Below are positions 34,131 to 43,413 of a DNA stretch of 64,000 nt, piece after piece; within the stretch, counting starts at the first letter, position 1, and each line of letters opens with the position of its first letter. The DNA is taken from positions 217,186 to 281,185 of the forward strand of contig CAMFIF010000003.1 of NCBI GenBank assembly GCA_945952415.1. Direction: 5' to 3'. This stretch comes from an uncultured Rhizobium sp. Lineage in GTDB: Bacteria; Pseudomonadota; Alphaproteobacteria; Rhizobiales; Rhizobiaceae. The notes beneath the pieces were generated by a model. That model saw only the letters and a list, made by a program, of their open reading frames with translations. It was not told the origin of the DNA and did no database searches. The translations under genes and the position numbers were made by a program.

Positions 34131-35506
34131 CAGCCGTGGCCCTCCTTGGTAAAGCTGCTGGAGACGGCCTTTCTTTCCTTCAGGAAGGCGGTCGGTTCAC
34201 GGGAGCCGACGAAGCCGCGCGGCTTGAACAGCATCACGAGCACCATGGCCGCGCCGAAGAGCAGCATACGGTAGAGTTCCGGGGTGAAGTCGTCGCCGAA
34301 GATATGCTTCAGGAATTCCATCTCGCGCAGCAGCTCGGTACCGCCGATCATCACCACCGCCGCAATGGCGATGCCGACCAGCGAGCCCATGCCGCCGAGA
34401 ACCACGATCGCGAGAATGATCGCCGATTCCATGAAGATGAAGCTGTCGGGAGAGACGAAGCCCTGGCGGGCAGCGAAGAAGGAGCCGGCAAAGCCACCGA
34501 ACATCGCACCGATCGCAAAGGCGGTCAGCTTGGTGGTCACGGTGTTGATGCCGAGTGCCCGGCAGGCGATCTCGTCTTCGCGCAGCGCTTCCCAGGCACG
34601 GCCAATAGGCATGCGGCGAAGCCGGATGGTCACATAGGCGGTGAGCAGGCAGAGCGCCAGGATGAGATAGAAGAGGAAGATCTTGTAATAGGCCGAAGAC
34701 GGCGCCAGGCCGAAGAGGGCCGCGAAGCCTTCCTTGGAGGCATCGAACTTGATGCCGAAGAGGGTTGCCTTCGGGATAGAGGAAATCCCGAACGTGCCCT
34801 TGGTCACATCCGTCCAGTTGATGAGGACGAGGCGGATGATTTCACCGAAGGCGAGCGTCACGATGGCGAGGTAGTCGCCGCGAAGACGAAGCACGGGGAA
34901 GCCGAGGATCATGCCCCAGAAGGCGGCCAGAATGCCGGAGATCGGCAGAAGCAGCCAGAAGGAAAGGCCGAAATAGCTCGAAAGCAGGGCATAGGAATAG
35001 GCGCCGACCGCATAGAAGGCGACATAGCCGAGATCGAGCAGGCCGGCGAGACCCACCACGATGTTGAGACCCCAGGCAAGCATCACATAGATGAGGATCT
35101 GGATGCCGAAATTGTCGACATATTTCAGCGAGCCCTGGGTGCCGGCGAGCGTTACCGCGAGGATCGGGTAGAAGACCAGGAAGACCAAGGCGATCTTCAG
35201 GAAATGCTTCCGGAAAAGCCCCTTCTCTTCCACCTTCGGCTTGGCATTCGCCTTGCGAGCGGCGAGCCAGGGCTGCGCCACGGTGACGATCAGGAAGCGG
35301 CCGACGGCGGCAATCAGCACGAAGGCGGCAAGTGCGCCCCAGCGGAACCGGTAGACCAGCTCGTTATGGATGTTCTGCTCGGTGACGATGCCGATATAGA
35401 GAAGGAACATGCCGAACGAAACGGCGCCTGCGAACAGGCCTTCCTTGATGCCCTTCTGGAAAAGGCTGTCGTCCTGGCGTGCGGAATTCTGGATGTTTTC
35501 TGCCAT
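34130..35506 (-). CDS. livM: branched-chain amino acid ABC transporter permease LivM
   Basis: A 458-residue permease. The N-terminal 110 residues, with extra helices, precede the conserved core, as is common in rhizobial Liv[21 protein letters not shown] is the hallmark segment and [20 protein letters not shown] the coupling loop to the ATPase. The ATG at 35506 follows AAAAGG; an in-frame start 33 bases upstream lies in livH. It pairs with LivH. Confidence 0.95.
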   Translation of the reverse strand: MAENIQNSARQDDSLFQKGIKEGLFAGAVSFGMFLLYIGIVTEQNIHNELVYRFRWGALAAFVLIAAVGRFLIVTVAQPWLAARKANAKPKVEEKGLFRKHFLKIALVFLVFYPILAVTLAGTQGSLKYVDNFGIQILIYVMLAWGLNIVVGLAGLLDLGYVAFYAVGAYSYALLSSYFGLSFWLLLPISGILAAFWGMILGFPVLRLRGDYLAIVTLAFGEIIRLVLINWTDVTKGTFGISSIPKATLFGIKFDASKEGFAALFGLAPSSAYYKIFLFYLILALCLLTAYVTIRLRRMPIGRAWEALREDEIACRALGINTVTTKLTAFAIGAMFGGFAGSFFAARQGFVSPDSFIFMESAIILAIVVLGGMGSLVGIAIAAVVMIGGTELLREMEFLKHIFGDDFTPELYRMLLFGAAMVLVMLFKPRGFVGSREPTAFLKERKAVSSSFTKEGHG

Positions 35507-35510
35507 CGGA

Positions 35511-36419
35511 TCAGACCTTTTCGACTTCCGGGCGGCCAAGCAGACCGGACGGCTTGAAAATCAGCACGAAGGCGAGGATCGCGAAGGTTGCGACGTCCTT
35601 GTATGCAATGGTGAAATAGGCAGACCAGAGGCTCTCGATCAGGCCGATCAGGAGACCGCCGAGCACGGCGCCCGGAAGCGAGCCGATACCGCCGAGAACG
35701 GCTGCGGTAAAGGCCTTCACGCCCGGTACGAAGCCGTCATTGTAGGAGGCGACGCCATAATAGATGAGGTACATGGAGCCGGCCACGGCCGCGAGAGCCG
35801 CACCCATGATGAAGGTGATCGAGATGGTGCGGTCGACGTCGATGCCGAGCAGCGCGGCCATCTTGCGGTCCTGCTCCGTGGCGCGCTGGGCGCGGCCGAG
35901 CGGCGTGTGGTTCACGATGTACCAGAACACGGCGAGCAGCGTGGCGGTGACCACCATGATGACGATCTGCTTCAGCGAGATCGAGATGCCGGCAATGTTG
36001 TAGACATTGTTCACCAGACCCGGGATCGGCTTGTTGCGCGGACCCTGGGCGACCTGGATGAAGTTGGACAGGAAGATCGACATGCCGATCGCCGTGATCA
36101 GCGGCGCGAGACGGAACGAACCGCGCAGCGGCCGGTAGGCCACCCGTTCGATCGTCCAGTTCCACAGGCTGGTCACCAGCATGGCCACCACCAGCATGGC
36201 CAGCAGCAGCACGAGAACGGCTACGCCGGCAAGGCCGATGATGGGTGACAGAACCAGGAAGACGATGAGCGCCGCGAAGGCGCCGAGCATGAAAATGTCG
36301 CCATGGGCGAAGTTAACCATGCCGATAATGCCGTAGACCATCGTGTAACCGATAGCCACAAGGCCATAGATCGACCCGAGAGTCAGCCCGTTGACGAGCT
36401 GCTGGACGAAATACTCCAT
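35511..36419 (-). CDS. livH: branched-chain amino acid ABC transporter permease LivH
   Basis: A 302-residue permease with about eight helices. [20 protein letters not shown] is the family N-terminus and [20 protein letters not shown] the coupling loop. [20 protein letters not shown] is another conserved region. The ATG at 36419 follows GGGGGAAAG. It is the first gene of the livHMGF-DUF6867-livK cluster, so its upstream region should hold the main promoter. Confidence 0.96.
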   Translation of the reverse strand: MEYFVQQLVNGLTLGSIYGLVAIGYTMVYGIIGMVNFAHGDIFMLGAFAALIVFLVLSPIIGLAGVAVLVLLLAMLVVAMLVTSLWNWTIERVAYRPLRGSFRLAPLITAIGMSIFLSNFIQVAQGPRNKPIPGLVNNVYNIAGISISLKQIVIMVVTATLLAVFWYIVNHTPLGRAQRATEQDRKMAALLGIDVDRTISITFIMGAALAAVAGSMYLIYYGVASYNDGFVPGVKAFTAAVLGGIGSLPGAVLGGLLIGLIESLWSAYFTIAYKDVATFAILAFVLIFKPSGLLGRPEVEKV

Positions 36420-36878
36420 TAGCTTTCCCCCGGATGCGCGCCAAATTGGGGCCGCATCTCTTGTTTCCCCTTGCGAGGCTTGCGTATGAGGGGATTTCAT
36501 AACGCTTTCGCCATAAATGTGAAGCAGGAAAGCCGGAATTAGGACAATTTCCGGGCTTTATCGCGCAACAGCTGATTTTCAAACGATTTTTTAGTGCAAT
36601 ACACTAACTTTAGCGGATTTTTTAGCAAAATGCTCTGGGGATAACTTTTTCCGCACACACAGTCGATACCGACGCCGATGCATGAATTATCGGTCGTTCG
36701 CGATCCGAAACCGGCACAAAGCGACCGGAAGCGGCCCTTTTGCCGTATTGCTTTTCATGTTTAGCATTTGAAAGCCAAACGGACAAATGTAAAAGGGCCG
36801 CCCTGAAGGGCGGCCCGGGGTGTATTTTAAACGTCGTTTGGTTTCGATTTCCCGTTAAAAGCGTGGCGCCGCTGACAT
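36420..36878. other. control region upstream of livH with dmg-gene terminator
   Basis: This region of 459 bases carries the terminator of the dimethylglycine dehydrogenase gene at its right end and an AT-rich block at 36580-36630. That block has the 10-mer GATTTTTTAG twice (36585-36594 and 36616-36625), 31 bases apart. Between the copies is an inverted repeat, TTAGTG/CACTAA (36591-36607). These may bind a regulator of the liv operon. No gene is seen. Confidence 0.55.
36791..36816 (-). terminator. terminator after dimethylglycine dehydrogenase gene
   Basis: GGGCCGCCC (36795-36803), loop of four, GGGCGGCCC (36808-36816). On the minus strand it is followed by TTTTACATTTG. Confidence 0.9.
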
Positions 36879-39305
36879 TCAGCCACGCATGCGCTCACCA
36901 TTGCCGTCGAAGAGCGCGGTGGACTGGACGCTCGCCTTCAGCATCTCGCCGAGCAGCTCGATCTCGAAGCCATCCGTCTCGCCGGCGATCTCCTTCGGCA
37001 CATAGCCCAGCGCGACCGACTTGCCCGAGGCATGGGCATAGCCGCCCGAAGTCACCCAGCCGCGCACCTCGCCGCCGAAATAGATCGGCTCGTCGCCAAT
37101 CACGTCGGCATCCTTGGCGTCGACGAGCAGGGTCACGAGGCGCAGCGTGCCGCCGGAGGCCTTTTCCTCCGCCGCTGCCTGCTTGCCGATGAAATCCGCG
37201 CTCTTCTTCAGCGCAACAAAGGGACCGAGGCCGGCTTCGAAGGGGCCATAGAGCGGGCGGTATTCGCGCGACCAGGAACCGTAGGACTTTTCAAGGCGCA
37301 GCGAATTCAGCGCACGCAGACCGAAGAGCCTGATTCCGAATTCCGCCCCTTCCGCCATCAGCAGATCGTAGACGTAGCGCTGATATTCCGGCTTCATCCA
37401 GATTTCATAGCCGAGATCGCCCGTATAGGAGACGCGGCCGACGATGGCCTTCGCCATGCCGAGATCCATGCGGCGGATCGACATGAAGGGGAAGGCCTCG
37501 TTCGACATGTCGAGATGGGTGAGTTTCTGGATGAGCTTGCGGGCATTGGGGCCGGCGATGGCGAGACCCGTCAGGCGCAGGTTCAGCGCCTCGAGCGTCA
37601 CCGAGCCGTCCTTCGGCAGGTGGCTCTCGAACCAGCGCATGTGATAGTCCTCGGCAATGCCGGAGCCGATGACGAGGAAATCCCCCTCCCCGAGCTTGGC
37701 GAGCGTGAAATCGCCGATCAGCTTGCCGTCTTCCTTGAGCATCGGCGCCAGCGTCATGCGGCCGGTCGCCGGAATGCGGGGCGTCAGCATCCTGTCGAGC
37801 CAGGCTTCGGCCCCCGGGCCGGTGACCGAATATTTCGCAAAGCCCGAGGTTTCCATGAGGCCGACGCTCTCGCGCACGGCCTTCGATTCCGCGGCAACCG
37901 CCTCGAAGTCGTTGGAACGGCGCCAGGAGAACTGGTCGGTCACGCCTTCGGGGGCGAACCAGAGTGGCGCCTCGAGACCGTAGGAGGCGCCGAAGATGGC
38001 GCCGGCATCCTTGAGCTTGTCATAGATCGGCGTGGTGAGCAGCGGACGCGCGCCCGGCAGCTCCTCGTTCGGATAGCGGATCGAGAAGCGGCGGGAATAG
38101 TTTTCGCGCACCTTCGCATTGGTATAGGCGAGCGTCGCGTAATCGCCGTAGCGGGAAACATCCATCGCGAAGACGTCGAAGCCCGGATCGCCGTGGATCA
38201 TCCAGTTGGCGAGCGCGAGACCCACGCCGCCGCCCTGGCTGAAGCCGGCCATGACCGCACAGGCCGACCAGTAGTTCCGGAGACCCCGGACCGGGCCGAC
38301 CAGCGGGTTACCATCCGGCGAGAAGGTGAAGGGGCCGTTGATGATCTTCTTGATACCGGCATTGTTGAAGGCCGGGAAGTGGCGGAAGCCCACTTCCAGC
38401 TCGGGCGTGATGCGCTCGATGTCTTCGGCCAGAAGCTCATGGCCGAAATTCCACGGCGTGTTGATCGGCGACCAAGGACGGCAGGCCTTTTCATAGGTGC
38501 CCATCAGCATGCCGCCGCGCTCCTGGCGGAGATAGATCTCGCCGTCGAAGTCGACGCAATGCATGAGCTCCTTGCCGGTCGACTTGTTGAACTCGGCGAC
38601 CTCGGGCATGTCCTCGGTGATGAGATACATGTGCTCCATGGCGAGAACCGGAAGTTCGAGGCCGACCATTCGGCCCACTTCGCGGGCCCAGAGACCGGCG
38701 GCATTCACCACATGCTCGGCAATGATCTCGCCCTTGTCGGTGATGACGCGCCAGGAGCCGTCCTCACGCTGAACGAGCTCTTCCACCTTGGTGTGGAGGT
38801 AGATCTCGCCGCCATTCATCTTGGCGGATTTTGCATAGGCGTGCGTCGTGCCATAGGGGTCGAGATGGCCTTCGACGGGGTCATAGAGCGCGCCGACGAA
38901 CTGGTCGGGATCGAGAAGCGGCATCATCTCATGCGCTTCCTTCGGTGTCAGCAGCTGCGCTTCCAGCCCGTTATAGCGGCCCTTGGCGAGGATCGACTTC
39001 AGCCAGTCGAAGCGCTCGTGGGTGGCAGCCAGCATCAGGCCGGAGGTGAGATGCAGGCCGATATCCTGGCCCGACTGCGCCTCGATCTCCTTGTAGAGCT
39101 CGACCGTGTATTTCTGCAGCTTGGCGACGTTGGGATCCCCGTTGATCGTATGCATGCCGCCAGCCGCGTGCCAGGTGGAGCCCGATGTCAGTTCGGAGCG
39201 CTCCAGAAGCACCACATCGGTCCAGCCGAACTTGGTCAGGTGATAGAGAACCGAGCAACCGACGACACCACCCCCGATGACGACGACCCGAGCATGACTT
39301 TTCAT
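36879..39305 (-). CDS. dimethylglycine dehydrogenase-like FAD/GcvT protein
   Basis: An 808-residue protein. VVVIGGGVVGCSVLYHL binds FAD; GSTWHAAGGMH contains the histidine that carries covalent FAD in dimethylglycine and sarcosine dehydrogenases. Residues 1-380 are the oxidoreductase, and the C-terminal half is a GcvT-like folate-binding domain (GYEIWMKPEYQRYV, SYGSWSREYRPLYGPFEAGL, GYVPKEIAG). It should demethylate dimethylglycine to sarcosine and pass C1 units to tetrahydrofolate. The ATG at 39305 follows GCGGAG. The sox genes on the same strand upstream take sarcosine further. Confidence 0.9.
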   Translation of the reverse strand: MKSHARVVVIGGGVVGCSVLYHLTKFGWTDVVLLERSELTSGSTWHAAGGMHTINGDPNVAKLQKYTVELYKEIEAQSGQDIGLHLTSGLMLAATHERFDWLKSILAKGRYNGLEAQLLTPKEAHEMMPLLDPDQFVGALYDPVEGHLDPYGTTHAYAKSAKMNGGEIYLHTKVEELVQREDGSWRVITDKGEIIAEHVVNAAGLWAREVGRMVGLELPVLAMEHMYLITEDMPEVAEFNKSTGKELMHCVDFDGEIYLRQERGGMLMGTYEKACRPWSPINTPWNFGHELLAEDIERITPELEVGFRHFPAFNNAGIKKIINGPFTFSPDGNPLVGPVRGLRNYWSACAVMAGFSQGGGVGLALANWMIHGDPGFDVFAMDVSRYGDYATLAYTNAKVRENYSRRFSIRYPNEELPGARPLLTTPIYDKLKDAGAIFGASYGLEAPLWFAPEGVTDQFSWRRSNDFEAVAAESKAVRESVGLMETSGFAKYSVTGPGAEAWLDRMLTPRIPATGRMTLAPMLKEDGKLIGDFTLAKLGEGDFLVIGSGIAEDYHMRWFESHLPKDGSVTLEALNLRLTGLAIAGPNARKLIQKLTHLDMSNEAFPFMSIRRMDLGMAKAIVGRVSYTGDLGYEIWMKPEYQRYVYDLLMAEGAEFGIRLFGLRALNSLRLEKSYGSWSREYRPLYGPFEAGLGPFVALKKSADFIGKQAAAEEKASGGTLRLVTLLVDAKDADVIGDEPIYFGGEVRGWVTSGGYAHASGKSVALGYVPKEIAGETDGFEIELLGEMLKASVQSTALFDGNGERMRG

Positions 39306-39543
39306 GTTGAAGCTCCGCAATGGTCCGGCAGGCGCCGGATGTGACAGACAATAAGAAACCGCTCGCAGAGCGGGCTTCCCGCAGCTGCGCTGGTCTGTTC
39401 AAAAGGCGTTGTGGAAGGGAGCGCCGGACTGCCCGCGCGGGCCGCCGCTCCGTTCCCCCCGTTTTTCTTGGCCGTCGCGGAAGGGATGATTTCACCCCGT
39501 TTCGCGACATGCTTTAGATAAGCGCACTATACCCAATTACGAC

Positions 39544-39561
39544 ATCGAGATTGTTCTCGAT
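39544..39561. other. short perfect hairpin between soxG and dmg genes
   Basis: ATCGAGA (39544-39550), loop TTGT, TCTCGAT (39555-39561), 12 bases after the soxG stop. There is no U-tract, so it may be an operator or a weak 3' stabilising hairpin. Confidence 0.35.
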
Positions 39562-39572
39562 GCGCCATAAGC

Positions 39573-40121
39573 TCAGGTCGCAAATCCGGCAGTGAGACGG
39601 AATTCCAGACCCATTTCCATGAGCTCCTGAAAGGCGAAGAGCGCGAAGGAACGCATCAGCACGATCTCGAATTCATCCTCGCCGATGCGGCCGACATTGG
39701 CGCTCACATGGGCAAAGAGGGTGTTGCCCGACTGGCCGATGGCGAAGGCTTCGGGGTGCAGGTCGAGCGGCACGATCTTGGCAAGGATCGCGCGTGCCTT
39801 CGGCCCGGAAAGGCGCAGCACCGCCCGTCCGCTGGACTGGTCGGTGACGAGCGCCAGGGCGCCTGCCTTCTCCACGATCTCCCGCTGGAGCGAAAGATCG
39901 GCCTTTTCGAGGACAACAAGCCATTCTCCGGGCCCCAAGGGCTTCAGCGCCGTTGCTGAGACGCCGACAAGAGCAGCGGCAACGGCATCGTCCTCGCCGG
40001 GAAGGGCGGCCACCGAAAGCACCATCGGCTCCGGAAGCACGGTCACATGGTTTTCCGAACGGCCCGGATGGGCCGAGATCGCACCATCGAGGGGATGGCG
40101 ATGCGTGAAGGGTCCGTTCAT
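39573..40121 (-). CDS. soxG: sarcosine oxidase gamma subunit
   Basis: A 182-residue subunit of heterotetrameric sarcosine oxidase. LGPGEWLVVLE, TDQSSGRAVLRLSGPKARAI and DEFEIVLMRSFALFAFQELM are the conserved blocks of SoxG, which folds like part of GcvT. Its start overlaps the soxA stop by 4 bases. It is the last gene of soxBDAG. Confidence 0.92.
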   Translation of the reverse strand: MNGPFTHRHPLDGAISAHPGRSENHVTVLPEPMVLSVAALPGEDDAVAAALVGVSATALKPLGPGEWLVVLEKADLSLQREIVEKAGALALVTDQSSGRAVLRLSGPKARAILAKIVPLDLHPEAFAIGQSGNTLFAHVSANVGRIGEDEFEIVLMRSFALFAFQELMEMGLEFRLTAGFAT

Positions 40122-43117
40122 CGGGATGCCTCCTCCTTGGGCGCGGGCGAGACCTGGGCCTCCCCCTTCAGACGCTCGTTTTCGGGATCGACGAAGACGG
40201 TCGGGCAGACAATGGCCGGGAATTCGTCGCCGCGAATGCGGTCGAAGACGATGATCGTCTCGCCAATCCGCTCGCGGCCGGATTTCAGCAGCGCCAGCGC
40301 AATCGGATGGCCGAGCACGGGCGAGATGCAGTTGGAGGTCACCAGCCCCTGATCATTCGCCATGGAGGGTTCCGCACCTTCCCGCAGCAGATGGGCACCC
40401 GCGCGGATCTCGTTCTTCGGATCGACCGGTTTCAGGCCGACGAGTTGCATCCGGTCCGCCGCCGTCAGGCCGAAGCGGGTCGCCATCTGCTTGCCCACGA
40501 AATCGGGCTTCTGCATCCCCATCATCTTGCCATAGCCGGCATCGTCGGCCGTCACGGTGCCGTTCAGCTCCGCATGGGTGACGAAGCCCTTCTCGATGCG
40601 CAGAATGTTGAGCGCCTCGAGACCGTAGGGGGTAATGCCGTGTTCGGCACCGCATTCCATGATGTAATCCGCCACCGCCTCGCCATAGGCGGCCGGTACG
40701 GAAAGCTCATAGGCGAGTTCCCCCGAAAACGAGATGCGGAAGAGCCGTGCCACAAGCCCACCCTTCAGCCGCACCTCGCGCGCCGACAGATAGGGGAAAC
40801 CCTCGTCGGAGAGGTCTGCATCGACGACTTTCGAGAGAATGGCCCGCGCCTTCGGTCCGGCAATCGCCATCTGCGCCCACTGGTCGGAGACGGAGACGAA
40901 GCGCACCTTGAGATCCGGCCACTGGGCCTGATGGTAGAACTCCATGTGCGACAGCACCTCGCCCGCCATGGCCGTGGTTGTCGTGATGAAGAAGTGATTC
41001 TCGGCAAGGCGGCTAACCGTACCGTCGTCATGCACCATCGCATCCTCGCGCAGCATCAGGCCATAGCGCGCCTTGCCGACGGGAAGCTTCAGCATCGGAT
41101 TGCAATAGAGCCGGTTGAGGAACTCCGCCGCATCGGGCCCGTAGACCTCGATCTTGCCGAGCGTCGAGACATCGCAGAGGCCTGCGGCCTTGCGCACCGC
41201 CATCACTTCGCGATGGGCGGCCTCGCGCCATGTCTTCTCCTCCCCCTTCGGGAAATAGGAGGAACGGTACCAGAGGCCTGCCTCGACGAAGACCGCGCCG
41301 TTCTTCTCCGCCCAGCCATGCAGCGGCGAGCGCCGCACCGGACGGCCATGCTCGTCCCGCGAGGTGCCGGCAATGACGCCGAGCGAAACGGGCGTGTAGA
41401 AGGGCCGGAAGGTGGTCGTACCGACGACAGCAGGATCGACGCCGCGCATGGAGGCGACGATGCCGGTCGCATTCACGTTGGCGATCTTGCCCTGGTCGGT
41501 TGCCATGCCCGAGGTGGTGTAGCGCTTGGTGAGCTCGATGCTCGTATAGTTCTCGCGCTGCGCCAGCGCCAGATCCTTCACATGCACGTCGTTCTGGTAA
41601 TCGACAAAGGCCTTCGAGCGCGCACCGCCCACATACCAGACAGGCTGGTGACCGGCGAAATCCTGCTCCTCGACTTCGGGAACGTCCGCGGTCGCCGCAG
41701 TCTTGCCAAGCGCGGAGAGCACGGCTTTCGCCTTCGCCGCACCGTCTGCAACGGCCTCGCCGAGCGTTTCCAGCCCTGCCGCAGCGCCCGCAAGGGCAAG
41801 CCGCGGATCGCTTTCGGGCGCGAGGAAGACCTGCTTTTCCGCAGACCAGACCGGCTTTGCCCCGCGCTGGCAGGCGAGATGGATGACCGGCGACCAGCCG
41901 CCCGAGATCGCGAGCGCGTCGCAGCCGATCTTCTCCTCGAAGCCGGAGCGTTCGGTGATGATGCCGGTGAGCCGCTTGCCGCCCATCGTGTCGACGACAG
42001 CGCCCCTGTAATGCACCTTCACGCCATCAGGCGCACGGTCGGCGGCCGCATCGCGCGTGTCGATGATCGCCGCGACCTCGATGCCGGCGGCCTTGAGGTC
42101 ATGTGCGGTGCGATAGCCCGTGCCGCCGCTGGTGAAGACCGCGACACGGCTTCCCGGCGTCACGCCGAAGCGGTTGACATAGGCGGAGACGGCGCTTGCC
42201 GTCAGGATGCCCGGCTTGTCGTTGCCGCCGAAGACCAGCGGACGCTCGATGGCACCGGTGGCGAGGATGGCGTGCTTCGCCACGATGCGCCAGAGGCGCT
42301 CGACCGGCCGGTCGTGGCTCGGTTCTGCCACATGCTTCTGCACCTTCTCCGCGGCACCGAACACCATGTCGTCGAACCAGCCGAAGACGGTGGTGCGCGG
42401 CATGAGGGTGACATTGGGCAGCGATGAAAGCTCGGATACGGCATTGGCGGCGAAATCCGGAGCCTTGACGCCCCCGATCGCAGCGCGCGAGGCATTGAGC
42501 GAGCCGCCGAGGAGGAAATCCTCATCCGCCAGGATGACGCGCAGGCCCGCGCGGCCCGCCGTCAGCGCGGCGGAAAGACCGGCCGCCCCGCCGCCGACAA
42601 CAAGCAGGTCGCAATGGGCCCATGCCTTTTCATAGCGGTCCGGATCGCTCTCCATGGTGAGCTTGCCAAGCCCGGCCGCCATGCGGATGAAGGGCTCGTA
42701 GACCTTTTCCCAGAAGGCCTTCGGCCACATGAAGGTCTTGTAATAGAAGCCGGCGCCCAGGAAGGGCGAGAGCAGGCTGTTGAAGGCGCCGATATCGAAA
42801 TCGAGCGACGGCCAGCGGTTCTGGCTCTTCGCGACGAGGCCGTCGTAAAGCTCCTGCACGGTCGCGCGGGTGTTGGGTTCCGCGCGTGCCCCGGTGCCGA
42901 TGGTGAGAAGCGCGTTCGGTTCGGACGACCCCGCCGTCAGCACGCCGCGCGGGCGGTGATACTTGAAGGAGCGGCCGACCAGCAGCCGGTCTTCGGCAAT
43001 GAGTGCGGAGGCGAGCGTATCGCCCGCAAAGCCCCTGTGGCTCTTGCCGTCGAAGCTGAAGGACACGGGCCGGCTGCGATCGACGAGACCGCCGGAGGAG
43101 AGACGATATGCCGTCAT
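40118..43117 (-). CDS. soxA: sarcosine oxidase alpha subunit
   Basis: A 999-residue subunit, the usual length. KSHRGFAGDTLASALIAEDR belongs to the N-terminal ferredoxin-like domain. LLVVGGGAAGLSAALTAGRAG binds NAD or FAD, and the C-terminal third is a GcvT-like tetrahydrofolate-binding domain (GLEALNILRIEKGFVTHAEL). With SoxB it oxidises sarcosine to glycine and makes 5,10-methylene-THF and H2O2. Starts and stops overlap by 4 bases with soxD and soxG, indicating tight translational coupling. Confidence 0.96.
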   Translation of the reverse strand: MTAYRLSSGGLVDRSRPVSFSFDGKSHRGFAGDTLASALIAEDRLLVGRSFKYHRPRGVLTAGSSEPNALLTIGTGARAEPNTRATVQELYDGLVAKSQNRWPSLDFDIGAFNSLLSPFLGAGFYYKTFMWPKAFWEKVYEPFIRMAAGLGKLTMESDPDRYEKAWAHCDLLVVGGGAAGLSAALTAGRAGLRVILADEDFLLGGSLNASRAAIGGVKAPDFAANAVSELSSLPNVTLMPRTTVFGWFDDMVFGAAEKVQKHVAEPSHDRPVERLWRIVAKHAILATGAIERPLVFGGNDKPGILTASAVSAYVNRFGVTPGSRVAVFTSGGTGYRTAHDLKAAGIEVAAIIDTRDAAADRAPDGVKVHYRGAVVDTMGGKRLTGIITERSGFEEKIGCDALAISGGWSPVIHLACQRGAKPVWSAEKQVFLAPESDPRLALAGAAAGLETLGEAVADGAAKAKAVLSALGKTAATADVPEVEEQDFAGHQPVWYVGGARSKAFVDYQNDVHVKDLALAQRENYTSIELTKRYTTSGMATDQGKIANVNATGIVASMRGVDPAVVGTTTFRPFYTPVSLGVIAGTSRDEHGRPVRRSPLHGWAEKNGAVFVEAGLWYRSSYFPKGEEKTWREAAHREVMAVRKAAGLCDVSTLGKIEVYGPDAAEFLNRLYCNPMLKLPVGKARYGLMLREDAMVHDDGTVSRLAENHFFITTTTAMAGEVLSHMEFYHQAQWPDLKVRFVSVSDQWAQMAIAGPKARAILSKVVDADLSDEGFPYLSAREVRLKGGLVARLFRISFSGELAYELSVPAAYGEAVADYIMECGAEHGITPYGLEALNILRIEKGFVTHAELNGTVTADDAGYGKMMGMQKPDFVGKQMATRFGLTAADRMQLVGLKPVDPKNEIRAGAHLLREGAEPSMANDQGLVTSNCISPVLGHPIALALLKSGRERIGETIIVFDRIRGDEFPAIVCPTVFVDPENERLKGEAQVSPAPKEEASR

Positions 43118-43401
43118 TCCGCGGCCTCCTTCACTTCGCTTGCACGATAGGCGGCCGCATCGGTCACGCCATAGACCGCATGGGTCAGCGTGTCGCGCTC
43201 CACCACCAGCCAGCGGCGGCAGCCAAGCACATGGTGCCAGTATTCCTTCTGGCGACCCTTGGGGTTATCGCGCACATAGACGTAACGGTACCAGGTTTCG
43301 AAGGGTGCGGCGGCATCGGGGCGGCTGCGCACCTCGCCACGGATAGAGAATTCCTCTTTCGGCCGTGAGCCGCAATGGGGACAGGGTATCAGGCTTGCCA
43401 T
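43114..43401 (-). CDS. soxD: sarcosine oxidase delta subunit
   Basis: A 95-residue subunit. IPCPHCGSRPKEEF and HHVLGCRRW provide three cysteines and a histidine, the zinc site of SoxD. WYRYVYVRDNPKGRQKEYW is the signature stretch. It lies 12 bases after soxB and overlaps soxA by 4. Confidence 0.95.
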   Translation of the reverse strand: MASLIPCPHCGSRPKEEFSIRGEVRSRPDAAAPFETWYRYVYVRDNPKGRQKEYWHHVLGCRRWLVVERDTLTHAVYGVTDAAAYRASEVKEAAE

Positions 43402-43413
43402 CTTGATCGGGCC

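Noticed and set aside
37032..39344. Plus-strand frame of 770 codons opposite the dimethylglycine dehydrogenase gene
   Set aside because: The minus-strand protein has full FAD and GcvT motifs; the opposite frame shows only repetitive Ala/Arg/Glu/His-rich sequence.
40307..42427. Plus-strand frame of 706 codons opposite soxA
   Set aside because: Shadow of soxA; no motif or suitable start.
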